Shown: piece by piece, positions 45,687-55,050 of the stretch
Position numbering within the stretch: the first letter of the stretch is position 1
Layout of the letters: each line of letters opens with the position of its first letter
NCBI GenBank assembly: GCA_022841365.1
Contig: JALHRP010000002.1
Span: 43,172-107,171, forward strand
Reading direction: 5' to 3'
DNA length: 64,000 bases
Source: Chitinophagaceae bacterium
GTDB lineage: Bacteria; Bacteroidota; Bacteroidia; Chitinophagales; Chitinophagaceae
Program-made: the position numbers and the translations under genes
The notes under the pieces: generated by a model
Told to the model about the DNA's origin: nothing
Seen by the model: the letters and a program-made list of their open reading frames with translations, nothing else
Databases searched by the model: none

Positions 45687-46664
45687 TTATTTTCCCTCTC
45701 CTGCGGTAAGATAAGGGGCAATTTTTTTAAACAGGGTTTCATCTACGGCGCCGAGTTTCTGCAGATCGGCCGTATTGTTAAATAATCCATGTTCCTTGCG
45801 ATATTGCACAATGGCATTGGCAACGGGGAATTTGATATATGGATGTGCCTTAAACTCATCAATGGAGGCAGTGTTGATGTTGATTTTCTTAACGTCTGCA
45901 GTATTCGACAGTTGCAGAAAAGGTTTTATTTTTTGAAACGTTGAATCGGGCAACCCAAAGGTTTCGCCCACCTGCTCGGCCGATACAAAACCGCCCAGTT
46001 TTGTACGAAAGTTGACGATGCGTTGAGAGAGTTTGCTGCCAATACCATGTAGTTTTTTCCACTCAGTGGTATCAGCTGTATTGATATCAATCAGAAATAC
46101 TTTTGGTTCTGTTTTTTTGGTTTGCGATGGTTCAAAGACTGCGGCTGTATTTTTTTCGGCAGATGGTTGTTCAATTTGTACATAAGGAAAAAGCCGTTCA
46201 AATTCTTCGTGCCGCAGACCATATATGCGTTCCAGATCATCGGCTTTATAAAAACGACCGCCTTTATTGCGGTAATTTAAAATGGTCTGGATGGTTTTGC
46301 TTCTTAAACCAAGTCGTTCAAAATCTTCAGCACTGGCTGTATTTGGGTTGAAATAAAAAAGTTCTGCTGCAGTTGTTTTACTCTGAGTCCGGTATGTATT
46401 GGAAGATTTTGGCTGATACCATTGTTCTGTTCCTTCTTCCTGCCGGTTGTATTCTTTTCGTTCGGGAATTATCTGCAACTGTGCCAGTTGGTTTTGTGTA
46501 ACCGTATCAACCACCAGTTCAATTTCATCTTTTACCAGAAATGGAAACAAGGCAGGAAGTAAGGCAAAAAAAACAGCAAGGATCACTAATCCAAAAACAG
46601 ACCGCCGTTCTTTTTGAGAAAACGTAAAATAATCACGAATCCATTTGCGTTGGGTAAACTGCAT
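45687..46664 (-). CDS. Membrane-anchored helix-hairpin-helix protein (ComEA-like, triple HhH)
   Basis: A 325-residue protein with a cytoplasmic N-terminus, a membrane helix at about 22-44 and three ComEA-type helix-hairpin-helix modules: PNTASAEDFERLGLRSKTIQ, INTADTTEWKKLHGIGSKLS and INTASIDEFKAHPYIKFPVA. Each begins with the NTA signature. ComEA in competent bacteria binds DNA outside the membrane with one module, whereas three are present here. DNA binding at the cell surface is likely, but a role in uptake is inference, as no other competence genes adjoin. Confidence 0.85.
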   Translation of the reverse strand: MQFTQRKWIRDYFTFSQKERRSVFGLVILAVFFALLPALFPFLVKDEIELVVDTVTQNQLAQLQIIPERKEYNRQEEGTEQWYQPKSSNTYRTQSKTTAAELFYFNPNTASAEDFERLGLRSKTIQTILNYRNKGGRFYKADDLERIYGLRHEEFERLFPYVQIEQPSAEKNTAAVFEPSQTKKTEPKVFLIDINTADTTEWKKLHGIGSKLSQRIVNFRTKLGGFVSAEQVGETFGLPDSTFQKIKPFLQLSNTADVKKININTASIDEFKAHPYIKFPVANAIVQYRKEHGLFNNTADLQKLGAVDETLFKKIAPYLTAGEGK

Positions 46665-46732
46665 GTTTAAAATTACCTGCTGGGCTGCAGGAATGAAATA
46701 CTACAAAGCGGGTATGCAGGTGAAAACGGTCT

Positions 46733-47509
46733 CTACAGCTTAATGGTTAATCCATCGTATCCTAAATGAATACCATCAGGCAACTCTTTTTCAATACTGT
46801 CATGTAACCCAAGCTGGTGGCTGATATGCGTAAAATATGCTTCAGGAACCCCGAGTTGCTTTACCAATGCAACAGCCTCTTCGAGGTTATAATGTGAGAT
46901 ATGTTTTTCTTTTCGAAGTGCATTCAACACCATCACTTTACTGCCCCTGATCTTATTCATTTCTTTTTCTTCAATCATATTGGCATCGGTGATATACGTA
47001 AACGGACCAAAGCGAAAACCAAGCACCGGCATTTTTAAATGCCAAACAAGAATAGGTTCAATTAACAGATCACCGATTGTAAATGGTTCGGTTGTAATGG
47101 TGTGGATATCAATTTCAGGAACACCCGGATATTTTGTATCGGAAAAGGCATAATAAAAATCCCGGCGCAAGGCTTCTTCCGTTAAATAATTGGCGTACAC
47201 ATCCATGGGCTTTTTTGTAAAAAAATTAAATGCCCTTACATCATCCAACCCTGCAATATGATCTTTATGCGGATGAGTAAAAATGATGGCATCTATTTTC
47301 TTTACGCCCAGGCGAAGCATCTGATAACGAAAGTCGGGTGTGGTATCTACAACAACCGTTGTGCTGGCTGTTTCAATCATAACGCTGCTGCGCAGCCGTT
47401 TATCTTTTGGGTTGGGAGAAGAGCAGACTTCACATTCACATCCAATCATTGGAACACCACTGCTGGTGCCGGTACCGAGAAATGTTATGTTGATGGATGG
47501 ATAACTCAC
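46733..47509 (-). CDS. Metallo-beta-lactamase-fold hydrolase (PhnP-like)
   Basis: A 258-residue enzyme. TFLGTGTSSGVPMIGCECEVC opens the fold, and THPHKDHIAGLDDVRAF carries the HxHxDH metal site, with further ligands in HLKMPVLGFRFG and YFTHISHQLGLHDSI. The CxCxxC part and length match PhnP-type phosphodiesterases and related cyclic-nucleotide or tRNA-processing hydrolases. The start is GTG. Its upstream sequence is a run of C-type words in gene direction (CTCATCATTCATTATTTTCG), which includes the -7-like box TATTTTCG. Confidence 0.85.
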   Translation of the reverse strand: MSYPSINITFLGTGTSSGVPMIGCECEVCSSPNPKDKRLRSSVMIETASTTVVVDTTPDFRYQMLRLGVKKIDAIIFTHPHKDHIAGLDDVRAFNFFTKKPMDVYANYLTEEALRRDFYYAFSDTKYPGVPEIDIHTITTEPFTIGDLLIEPILVWHLKMPVLGFRFGPFTYITDANMIEEKEMNKIRGSKVMVLNALRKEKHISHYNLEEAVALVKQLGVPEAYFTHISHQLGLHDSIEKELPDGIHLGYDGLTIKL

Positions 47510-47520
47510 GAAACGAAAAT

Positions 47521-47614
47521 AATGAATGATGAGTGATGAATCATGATTGATGAGTGATCAATGATGAGTTAGAGCTGCCTGTATTACTCATCACTCATTA
47601 CTGATCACTCATTC
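47521..47614. repeat. Two-armed word-repeat gap with TGAGTGATCA hairpin
   Basis: The + strand reads GATGAGTGATGA, TCATGATTGATGAGTGATCA, ATGATGAGT at 47527-47570, then ACTCATCACTCATT, ACTGATCACTCATT at 47585-47614. TGAGTGATCA (47551-47560) is the exact complement of TGATCACTCA (47602-47611). The second arm covers the last two sense codons and the stop of the 94-residue gene on the - strand. Confidence 0.75.
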
Positions 47615-47889
47615 CCCGCCGTTTTTGCCGATGCAAGAGCCAATACTTCTTCATACAGCTTTTGCGATTCGGCCGTTAATGCATCATATGTAATGTTCAC
47701 CTGTGGAATAAGATCAAGTACCGTGCTGATCCTGCTCTCCAGCAAAAGGAATTTGTTCAGCACCACCACTTTGCGGTCTTCGAGAATGCAATAACCACTT
47801 TGAAAATTACCTCTTTCGTAACGCACCACATAGCCACATTCTTCCAGAATGGCTTCTAATTTATCTAAGGTTGATTGATTGTATTTCAT
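47605..47889 (-). CDS. 94-residue conserved-type hypothetical protein
   Basis: A small soluble alpha/beta protein: an N-terminal helix (STLDKLEAILEECGY), strands YVVRYERGNFQSGYCILEDRKVVVLNKF, and a C-terminal helix. I know similar Bacteroidota proteins without a function. Its last two codons and stop (AATGAGTGA) are part of a word-repeat arm, so the end of the protein may have been shaped by the repeat. It lies between the metallo-hydrolase and porX on the same strand. Confidence 0.7.
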   Translation of the reverse strand: MKYNQSTLDKLEAILEECGYVVRYERGNFQSGYCILEDRKVVVLNKFLLLESRISTVLDLIPQVNITYDALTAESQKLYEEVLALASAKTAGNE

Positions 47890-47988
47890 ACCACAAAACC
47901 CTGGTTGGGATTATTTAATTTGCTGCAAATCTACTTGTATATGTATTGTAAGAACTGATATTTTTCCCACAGTTTTCTCCTGAATATC

Positions 47989-48010
47989 CACTATCTGCTA
48001 TCGGCTATTT
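47989..48010 (-). repeat. Word repeats that begin at the porX stop codon
   Basis: On the - strand the porX stop opens TAGCCGATAGCAGATAGTGG, three near-copies of CGATAG/AGATAG. G-type words follow the gene, as at dnaB and copA. Confidence 0.55.
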
Positions 48011-49561
48011 TGAGGTCATCCGTACAACAGGTATAATCATCTCTTCCAGACTTACACCGCCATGCTGAAAAGTATTCCTGTAATAATTTGCGTAATAGTT
48101 ATAGCTATTCGGATAGCACAGATACACATCTTCCCTTGCAAAAATGAACGACGAATTGATGTTTGGTACAGGCAATCCAGCTTCGGTAGGATCTTTAAAA
48201 GCAAGTACATCTTTTGCATCAAAGTTGAGATTACGGCCGTGTTTGTAACGGATGTTCGTGGTGGTTTCTTTATCTCCAATGACTTTAGCCGGTTTTTGCA
48301 CACGAATACTTCCATGATCAGTTGCCAACACTATATTGATTTTTTTATCCGCAACCTTTTTCAGTGCCTGGTATAAAGGTGAATGCTCGAACCAGCTGGC
48401 GGTAATACTGCGGTAACTTTTTTCATCGTTGGCCAATTCTTTCAACACTTCCATTTCTGTTCTTGCATGACTGAGCATATCAACAAAATTGTACACAATC
48501 ACATTAATATCATTCTGCATCAGGTTGTGAATATTATTTACCAGATCCTGACCTGCCTGATGATTCACCACTTTGGTAAACGACACTTTCAAATCTTCTT
48601 TGCCCAAACGTTTTAACTGGGCACGGAAAAATTCTTCTTCGTGCAGATTTTTTCCGCCTTCTTCATGATCGTTCTTCCATTGCTGCGGAAATTTTTTTTC
48701 TATTTCAACAGGCATCAATCCGCTGAAAATGGCATTGCGGCAGTATTGCGTAGCAGTTGGCAAAATGGAATAAAACGAATCTTCTTCCTGTATCCTGAAA
48801 TTATCTGCAAAAATGGGTTGAATGGATTTCCATTGATCGAACCGCAGATTATCAATCAAAATAAAAAATAACGGAGTTCCTTTTTCTGCATGTGGCAATA
48901 CTTTAAACCGGAACAACGTATGACTCATGGTTGGCGCTTCAACAGCATTTGGCTTTAACCATTGCAGATAATTACGGGAGATGTATTTAAAAAATTCATT
49001 GTTCGCTTCGTTTTTCTGCGCCTGCAATACTTCACTCATTTCAGGACTGTCGGCCTTGCTCATCTCCAGTTCCCAATACACCAGTTTTTTATAAATATCC
49101 ATCCACTCATTGTAATTGGGATTACTGTTGAGTGCCATAAATAAATTGCGGAACTGTTGCTGATAAGCTGATGTTGTTTTTTCACTCACCAGGCGTTTGT
49201 TATCAATGATCTTTTTTAAACTCAGTAATACCTGATTTGGATTTACCGGTTTAATAAGGTAATCGCTGATCTGTGAACCGATGGCATCATCCATCAGGTT
49301 CTCCGTTTCATTTTTGGTAATAAGTACCACAGGAATGGATTGATTTACTTCCTTGATCTTGGTCAAGGTTTCCAATCCGGTAATACCCGGCATACTTTCA
49401 TCCATCAGCACCACATCAACCGGATGTTCTTTTACATAATCAATGGCATCAAACCCATTGGTTAATGTTTGTACCTCGTACCCCTTGTTTTCTAAAAACA
49501 TTTTTTGCGATTGAAGACTTTCAATCTCATCATCTACCCAAAGGATTTTTGCTAATGCCAT
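48005..49561 (-). CDS. porX: PorX-type response regulator with PglZ phosphodiesterase domain
   Basis: A 518-residue protein: an N-terminal receiver with Asp54 (VVLMDESMPGITG), a helical linker, and a C-terminal PglZ/alkaline-phosphatase-fold domain with LIDNLRFDQW (Asp237), LPTATQYCRNA (Thr271), FVDMLSHAR and LATDHGSIR, the metal and nucleophile positions. This fusion is characteristic of PorX, which with the kinase PorY controls type IX secretion genes in Bacteroidota and whose PglZ domain cleaves oligonucleotides in studied members. No porY, sigP or T9SS structural gene lies in this window. Confidence 0.92.
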   Translation of the reverse strand: MALAKILWVDDEIESLQSQKMFLENKGYEVQTLTNGFDAIDYVKEHPVDVVLMDESMPGITGLETLTKIKEVNQSIPVVLITKNETENLMDDAIGSQISDYLIKPVNPNQVLLSLKKIIDNKRLVSEKTTSAYQQQFRNLFMALNSNPNYNEWMDIYKKLVYWELEMSKADSPEMSEVLQAQKNEANNEFFKYISRNYLQWLKPNAVEAPTMSHTLFRFKVLPHAEKGTPLFFILIDNLRFDQWKSIQPIFADNFRIQEEDSFYSILPTATQYCRNAIFSGLMPVEIEKKFPQQWKNDHEEGGKNLHEEEFFRAQLKRLGKEDLKVSFTKVVNHQAGQDLVNNIHNLMQNDINVIVYNFVDMLSHARTEMEVLKELANDEKSYRSITASWFEHSPLYQALKKVADKKINIVLATDHGSIRVQKPAKVIGDKETTTNIRYKHGRNLNFDAKDVLAFKDPTEAGLPVPNINSSFIFAREDVYLCYPNSYNYYANYYRNTFQHGGVSLEEMIIPVVRMTSK

Positions 49562-49622
49562 GCTGAATAGTTTAATACAGAAAGATAAGTCCTCAAGGTA
49601 CAGGTTTCAGGGCACAAGACAT

Positions 49623-49630
49623 TACCTTTG
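49623..49630 (+). promoter_or_regulatory. Predicted -7 box upstream of the HD hydrolase gene
   Basis: TACCTTTG matches TAnnTTTG, 136 bases before ATG 49767. The long leader holds no open frame worth reporting. Confidence 0.5.
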
Positions 49631-49766
49631 CACACTTGCCCTATGGATATTTAACAGTTTAAAAATGAGATGAGCCTTAAAAATGAACGGGCAATTTACA
49701 ACAATAGAGATGTTCGTTTTTATGGCCAATCACATGTGGCAATAAAAAGCAACTATAAATAAGCAC

Positions 49767-50984
49767 ATGAAATTTAGAAAAATAGTGAATGATCCGGTGT
49801 ATGGCTTTATCACTTTTGATGATGAGTTGATCTACCGTGTATTATCACATCCCTTTTATCAGCGTTTACGCAGGATTCATCAAATGGCCTTGGCGCATTT
49901 GGTTTACCCCGGTGCTGTGCATACAAGATTGCACCACAGCATGGGTGCTTATCATTTAATGAGTCTGGCATTGAATGAACTCAAAAGCAAGGGAATTGAG
50001 ATTACAGCAGATGAAGAGCAGGCAGCAAAGCTGGCCATTTTATTACATGATGTGGGTCATGGTCCGTTTAGTCATGCATTGGAGCATGTGCTCATTGAAG
50101 ATGTACATCACGAAGAAATTTCTTTGCTCATTTTTGAACAGCTCAACAAAGAATTTGATGGTGCGCTGAATCTGGCCATCTCCATTTTTAAAGGAACGTA
50201 TGCAAAGCAGTTTTTACACCAACTTGTAAGCGGGCAATTAGATGTTGACCGCATGGACTATCTCACAAGAGACAGTTATTTCAGCGGTGTAAGTGAAGGG
50301 GTTATTGGGTACGACCGCATTATTAAAATGATGACGGTGCATAACAATGAACTGGTGGTGGAAGAAAAAGCTATTTACTCCATTGAAAAATTTCTGGTGG
50401 CAAGGCGATTGATGTACTGGCAGGTGTACCTGCATAAAACAGTTTTGAGTGCAGAAAATATGCTGGTGAAAATTCTGGAACGGGCAAGGATGCTGGCAAA
50501 AGAAGAAACCGGTTCATTTTCTTCATCTGCCGTGCTGGATGAGTTTTTACGCACTACCCAACCTTCTCAGTTTATAAAAACCAGTCTGAATAAATTTTGC
50601 GAGCTGGATGATTACGATGTGCTCTCATCCATTAAAAAATGGATGCAGCATCCCGATAAAGTATTAAGCACCCTCAGCCAATGGTTGTTAAACCGCACCA
50701 TGCTTAAAACAAAACTGCAGATGCAGGCTTTTTCTCAAAAAGAAATACAGGCCATGCAACAAAAAGTACAGGAGCATTTGTCTATTACAGCTGAAGAGGC
50801 AGGTTTTTTTGTGTTTGATGGTATTGCAGAAAACAGGATGTACAATCCGGGCAATGAGCGGATCAATATTTTATTGAAGGATGGCAGTATTAAAGATATT
50901 TCAACCATAGAATATGCCCTCATCCATAAAGCAATTGACAGTCCGATAAAGAAATTTTACCTCTGCTATCCCAGACTGGGTTAA
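49767..50984 (+). CDS. HD-domain phosphohydrolase (dNTPase-like)
   Basis: A 405-residue protein. HTRLHHSMGAYHLM and ILLHDVGHGPFSHALE supply the H...HD...D metal site of the SAMHD1/dGTPase-related HD family, and VSGQLDVDRMDYLTRDS is the matching downstream Asp. Members in bacteria hydrolyse dNTPs or are uncharacterised. It starts the run that continues into lpxD after 77 bases, a neighbourhood often seen in Bacteroidota, but no role in lipid A is implied. Confidence 0.87.
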   Translation: MKFRKIVNDPVYGFITFDDELIYRVLSHPFYQRLRRIHQMALAHLVYPGAVHTRLHHSMGAYHLMSLALNELKSKGIEITADEEQAAKLAILLHDVGHGPFSHALEHVLIEDVHHEEISLLIFEQLNKEFDGALNLAISIFKGTYAKQFLHQLVSGQLDVDRMDYLTRDSYFSGVSEGVIGYDRIIKMMTVHNNELVVEEKAIYSIEKFLVARRLMYWQVYLHKTVLSAENMLVKILERARMLAKEETGSFSSSAVLDEFLRTTQPSQFIKTSLNKFCELDDYDVLSSIKKWMQHPDKVLSTLSQWLLNRTMLKTKLQMQAFSQKEIQAMQQKVQEHLSITAEEAGFFVFDGIAENRMYNPGNERINILLKDGSIKDISTIEYALIHKAIDSPIKKFYLCYPRLG

Positions 50985-51061
50985 AAAGTGGAGAATTGAC
51001 ATATTAAAAGATTGTTTGGAAGCGTTTTAGAAAGTAACTTTAAAATATTAAGACAGGATAC

Positions 51062-52114
51062 ATGGAGTTTTCGGCCTCTCAAATTGCACTCATCATTAAA
51101 GGAACAGTAGAAGGTAATCCCAACGCAACAGTTCGTTCTTTCAGTAAAATTGAAGAAGCCGTTGCCGGACACCTTGCTTTTTTGGCAAATCCCAAATATG
51201 AAGATTTTTTATATACTACGGGAGCTTCTGTCATCATCATCAACGAATCATTAGAATTAAAACAGCCGGTTACAGCAACACTTATCCGTGTACCTGATGC
51301 ATACAGTGCTTTTGCTACTTTACTTCAAACCTATGAGCAGATCATGGAGCAAAAAATGGTGGGCATTCAGGAACCTTCTTTTGTTTCAAAAAATGCAAGT
51401 CTTGGTGAGAATGTGTTTGTGGGTGCATTTTCCTATATCGGCGAAAACGTTAAGCTGGGAAAAAATGTAAAAGTTTATCCGCATTGCTTTCTGGGTAATA
51501 ATGTGGTGGTGGGCGATAACTGTATTCTTCATCCTGGAGTAAAAATTTATCATGATTGTATTGTTGGCAATAAAGTAATCATTCATGCCGGAACGGTGCT
51601 GGGTGGTGATGGATTTGGTTTTGCACCGCAACCCGATGGATCGTATAAAAAAGTACCGCAGATTGGAAATGTAATTGTGGAAGATGAAGTAGAGATCGGC
51701 TCCAACAGTTGTATAGACAGGGCCACCATGGGTTCAACCATTATTCATAAAGGAGCCAAACTGGATAACCTGATACAGATTGCACATAATGTTGAGATAG
51801 GAAATTACACAGTTATTGCTGCCCAAACCGGTGTGAGCGGCAGTACCAAAGTGGGTAACAGGGTAATGATTGGCGGTCAGGTTGGTATTGTTGGTCATAT
51901 TACTATTGCAGATGGAAGCCGCATTAACGCACAAAGCGGTGTAAGCAAATCATTAAAAGTACCAGACAGTGTGGTTACCGGCTCTCCCGCTTTTGATTAT
52001 ACCAGTACACTCCGCAGCCAGGCCATTTTCCGCAGCCTCCCCGAAATGGAAAAAAGAATTGCCGAGCTGGAACAACTCATTAAACAGTTGATGGCTGAGA
52101 AAGCAAGTATTTGA
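51062..52114 (+). CDS. lpxD: UDP-3-O-acylglucosamine N-acyltransferase
   Basis: A 350-residue lipid A enzyme that adds the second acyl chain to UDP-acyl-glucosamine. An N-terminal uridine-binding domain (about 1-100) precedes a left-handed beta-helix with many hexapeptide repeats (for example VFVGAFSYIGENVKLGKNVK). The catalytic His is in LIQIAHNVEIGNYTV. The C-terminus ends in a short helix (MEKRIAELEQLIKQL). It is the first of three lpx genes in tandem. Confidence 0.96.
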   Translation: MEFSASQIALIIKGTVEGNPNATVRSFSKIEEAVAGHLAFLANPKYEDFLYTTGASVIIINESLELKQPVTATLIRVPDAYSAFATLLQTYEQIMEQKMVGIQEPSFVSKNASLGENVFVGAFSYIGENVKLGKNVKVYPHCFLGNNVVVGDNCILHPGVKIYHDCIVGNKVIIHAGTVLGGDGFGFAPQPDGSYKKVPQIGNVIVEDEVEIGSNSCIDRATMGSTIIHKGAKLDNLIQIAHNVEIGNYTVIAAQTGVSGSTKVGNRVMIGGQVGIVGHITIADGSRINAQSGVSKSLKVPDSVVTGSPAFDYTSTLRSQAIFRSLPEMEKRIAELEQLIKQLMAEKASI

Positions 52115-52158
52115 TTCTTTGCCTCGGGTTTTACCTCTTTTTACTACTTTCGTGCCCT

Positions 52159-53574
52159 ATGAGCAGCAGCAACGGTAGTACCAATCAGCATACACTTGCA
52201 GAAACCATTACCATTTCAGGCGTAGGCATTCATTCCGGTCATCCTGTAACTATGATTCTGGAACCTGCAGAGCCCAATACAGGCATTGTTTTTCAGCGAA
52301 CCGATCTCGATGGCCAGCCAACGGTAAAAGCAGATGTTGACTTTGTGGTGGAAACAAACAGAAGCACAACCCTTTCCAATAACGGGGCAACAGTAAACAC
52401 AGTGGAGCATTTATTAGCTGCTTTTATTGGTTGTGAAATTGATAATGCACTGGTAAAAGTGGATGGCCCGGAAATCCCCATCCTTGATGGCAGCTCCCGC
52501 CCCTTTGTGGAGGCGTTAGAAAAAGCAGGTAAAAAGCAACAGGATGCCATTAAAACCTGGTATACTATTGATCATAATATCTACTTCCTAGACGATGATA
52601 AAAAAGTAGAAATGGTAGCCATGCCATCAACTGATTACAGAATCAATACCTTGATAGATTTTAACTCCCCGGTATTGGGTACACAACATGCGCAACTGCG
52701 GGATGTGAAAGAGTTTAATACAGAAGTTGCACCCTGTCGTACGTTTTCTTTCTTTCATGAATTGGAATACCTGCTAAAGAATAATTTAATTAAAGGTGGC
52801 GATCTCAACAATGCTATTGTTGTGGTAGATAAACCGGTAAGTGATGAGCAGCTCGAAACACTATCAAAAGCTTTTGGCAAAGAGAAATTCGCTATCACCA
52901 GTGAAGGTTATCTCAACAATCTCAAACTTCGTTTCCCCAATGAACCGGCACGTCATAAGTTGCTGGATCTTGTGGGTGATCTGGCACTGGTAGGCATGCC
53001 GTTTAAAGCACATATTATTGCTAACCGTCCGGGCCATGCAAGTAATGTGGAGTTTGCAAGAAAGATCAAGGAGCATATTAAGAAGAATCGTTTTAAAGCA
53101 AATGTGCCGGCCTATTATCCGGAGAAGCCACCGGTGCATGATGTAACAGCGATTGAAAAAATATTACCGCACCGTTATCCGTTTTTGCTGGTTGATAAAA
53201 TTATTGAACTAACGGACACGTATATTGTTGGTGTAAAGAATGTAACGTATAACGAGCCTTATTTCCAGGGACATTTTCCAGGCAACTACGTAATGCCCGG
53301 TGTGTTACAGGTTGAAGCTTTGGCACAATGCGGAGGATTACTGGCTATACCAAAAGATACAGAAGACAAATACGATACTTATTTTTTAAAGGTGGATAAT
53401 TGCAAGTTCAAACAGAAAGTTGTTCCCGGCGATACCTTAATTTTAAAAATGGAATTGAAAAATCCTATCCGGCGGGGAATTGTTGAAATGAGAGGAACCA
53501 TCTTTGTGGGCAGCAAAGTGGTATGTGAAGGTGATCTAACTGCTCAAATCGTAAAACGACCAAAGAATGATTAG
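52159..53574 (+). CDS. LpxC-FabZ fusion (UDP-3-O-acyl-GlcNAc deacetylase / 3-hydroxyacyl-ACP dehydratase)
   Basis: 471 residues from MSSSNGST; an upstream in-frame ATG would overlap lpxD and add a hydrophobic leader without support. Residues 1 to about 310 are LpxC, with GVGIHSGHPV and the zinc-site NTVEHLLAAFIG. Residues about 325-471 are FabZ, with LPHRYPFLLVDKIIEL and the active-site GHFPGNYVMPGVLQVEALAQ. The fusion is typical of Bacteroidota and ties the committed step of lipid A synthesis to fatty-acid elongation. TACTTTCG at 52145-52152 with TTTG at 52118 may be a promoter. The stop overlaps the lpxA start by 8 nt. Confidence 0.96.
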   Translation: MSSSNGSTNQHTLAETITISGVGIHSGHPVTMILEPAEPNTGIVFQRTDLDGQPTVKADVDFVVETNRSTTLSNNGATVNTVEHLLAAFIGCEIDNALVKVDGPEIPILDGSSRPFVEALEKAGKKQQDAIKTWYTIDHNIYFLDDDKKVEMVAMPSTDYRINTLIDFNSPVLGTQHAQLRDVKEFNTEVAPCRTFSFFHELEYLLKNNLIKGGDLNNAIVVVDKPVSDEQLETLSKAFGKEKFAITSEGYLNNLKLRFPNEPARHKLLDLVGDLALVGMPFKAHIIANRPGHASNVEFARKIKEHIKKNRFKANVPAYYPEKPPVHDVTAIEKILPHRYPFLLVDKIIELTDTYIVGVKNVTYNEPYFQGHFPGNYVMPGVLQVEALAQCGGLLAIPKDTEDKYDTYFLKVDNCKFKQKVVPGDTLILKMELKNPIRRGIVEMRGTIFVGSKVVCEGDLTAQIVKRPKND

Positions 53575-54373
53575 TAACCTGGCACATATACATCCCAACG
53601 CTCAGATAGGAGCCAATGTAACCATTGATCCATTCACTGTTATTCATGATGATGTGGTGATTGGTGATGGTACACATATCATGAGCAATGTAACCGTGTT
53701 CCCCTGCTCAAGAATTGGAAAGAACTGCAATATTTTTCCCGGTGCCGTTATTGGCGCATTGCCACAGGATTTAAAATACAGAGGTGAGTATACGTTGGCA
53801 GAAATCGGCGATAACACAACCATTCGTGAATGCGTAACCATTCACCGTGGCACAACAGATAAGAATACAACGAAAGTGGGCAGTAACTGTCTCATTATGG
53901 CATATGCCCATGTTGCGCATGATTGTATTGTGGGCAACAATGTCATCCTTGCCAACTCTGTTCAGTTAGCCGGTCATGTAACTGTTGATGATTTTGCAAT
54001 TATTGGCGGCATGAGTGCTGCACATCAGTTTACACATATCGGCCGCCATACCTATATAGCAGGCATGAGTGCCATCCGTAAAGACGTTCCGCCATTTGTA
54101 AAAGCGGCCAGAGAGCCGTTGAGCTATGTTGGTATCAACAATGTTGGTTTAAGCCGCAGAGGCTACAGCAAAGAAACCATTGAAGAAATTTTTAAGATCT
54201 ATCATATTCTGTTTGTTGAAAAACATATTGTTTCAAAAGCAGTGGAGCTGATTGAACAGATGCTGCCGATTACAGAAACAAGAGATGAAATTCTCGGATT
54301 TATTAAGAAGTCGGAGATTGGCGTCATTAAACGTAAATCGCAAAACAGTACCGATGAAGATATTGCTTTCTGA
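53567..54373 (+). CDS. lpxA: Acyl-ACP-UDP-N-acetylglucosamine O-acyltransferase
   Basis: A 268-residue first enzyme of lipid A synthesis. Hexapeptide repeats fill the N-terminal two thirds, with the catalytic His in YAHVAHDCIVGNN, GGMSAAHQFTHIGRH and the loop PPFVKAAREPLSYVGIN. A helical C-terminus follows. The start ATGATTAG overlaps the lpxC-fabZ stop by 8 nt. The end overlaps the ABC ATPase start by 20 nt. Confidence 0.96.
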   Translation: MISNLAHIHPNAQIGANVTIDPFTVIHDDVVIGDGTHIMSNVTVFPCSRIGKNCNIFPGAVIGALPQDLKYRGEYTLAEIGDNTTIRECVTIHRGTTDKNTTKVGSNCLIMAYAHVAHDCIVGNNVILANSVQLAGHVTVDDFAIIGGMSAAHQFTHIGRHTYIAGMSAIRKDVPPFVKAAREPLSYVGINNVGLSRRGYSKETIEEIFKIYHILFVEKHIVSKAVELIEQMLPITETRDEILGFIKKSEIGVIKRKSQNSTDEDIAF

Positions 54374-54971
54374 TGCAGGTAAGCGGTACAACAGAGAATG
54401 GATTTTTCGTCATTTCACTTACGAATTCACTAACGGCCATGCGTATGCAATCACCGGAAACAACGGTTCAGGCAAATCTACATTACTACAGGTGATTGCA
54501 GGTGCGGTTCAGCACAATGAAGGAACTGTTGAAATGCAGACAACCCAAATCATTGCTGCAGAAAATCATCATCAGTATTTAAGTATTGCTGCTCCCTATT
54601 TAGAGTTACCCGAAGAAATGACATTGGTTGAATTCCTTCACTTTCATGAATCGTTTAAACCGTTTCTTTCAGGTCTTACGCTTAAAGAAATTATTTCACT
54701 GCTGAGTCTTGAAAAAGCAACCGATAAACAGATCCGCAATTTCAGCAGCGGCATGAAACAACGTGTAAAACTGGCGCAGGCTATCTTAAGTGATGTGCCT
54801 GTTGTTTTGCTCGATGAGCCCTGCACCAATCTTGATGCAGAGGGCATTTCATTATACCAGCGATTGATCAATGAACATTGTGCCAACAGACTGGTGATCG
54901 TAAGCAGCAATGATGAGCAGGAATATCAATTCTGCAATTACAAAATTAGTATTGGAGATTATAAAAGCTGA
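54354..54971 (+). CDS. Stand-alone ABC transporter ATPase subunit
   Basis: 205 residues from MKILLSD; the ATG lies inside the end of lpxA, giving a 20-nt overlap. All ATPase motifs are present: Walker A GNNGSGKST, signature NFSSGMKQRVKLAQA, Walker B VPVVLLDEPCTNLD and a switch region VIVSSNDEQE in which the usual His is not evident. It resembles CcmA-type short ATPases. No permease adjoins, so its partner is unknown. Its coupling to lpxA suggests a job in lipid or envelope handling (inference). Confidence 0.88.
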   Translation: MKILLSDAGKRYNREWIFRHFTYEFTNGHAYAITGNNGSGKSTLLQVIAGAVQHNEGTVEMQTTQIIAAENHHQYLSIAAPYLELPEEMTLVEFLHFHESFKPFLSGLTLKEIISLLSLEKATDKQIRNFSSGMKQRVKLAQAILSDVPVVLLDEPCTNLDAEGISLYQRLINEHCANRLVIVSSNDEQEYQFCNYKISIGDYKS

Positions 54972-55050
54972 ACGACTGAATTTTTGCGGAGAGAAGAGTA
55001 ATAGAATATGCAGGTTTTACAATTTTCTAATCCCAAATCTTCAAATTGTT

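Noticed and set aside
47521-47614. Word array considered as a CRISPR remnant
   Set aside because: Units are 7-12 nt and variable, with no constant repeat of 25-40 nt, no spacers and no cas genes nearby.
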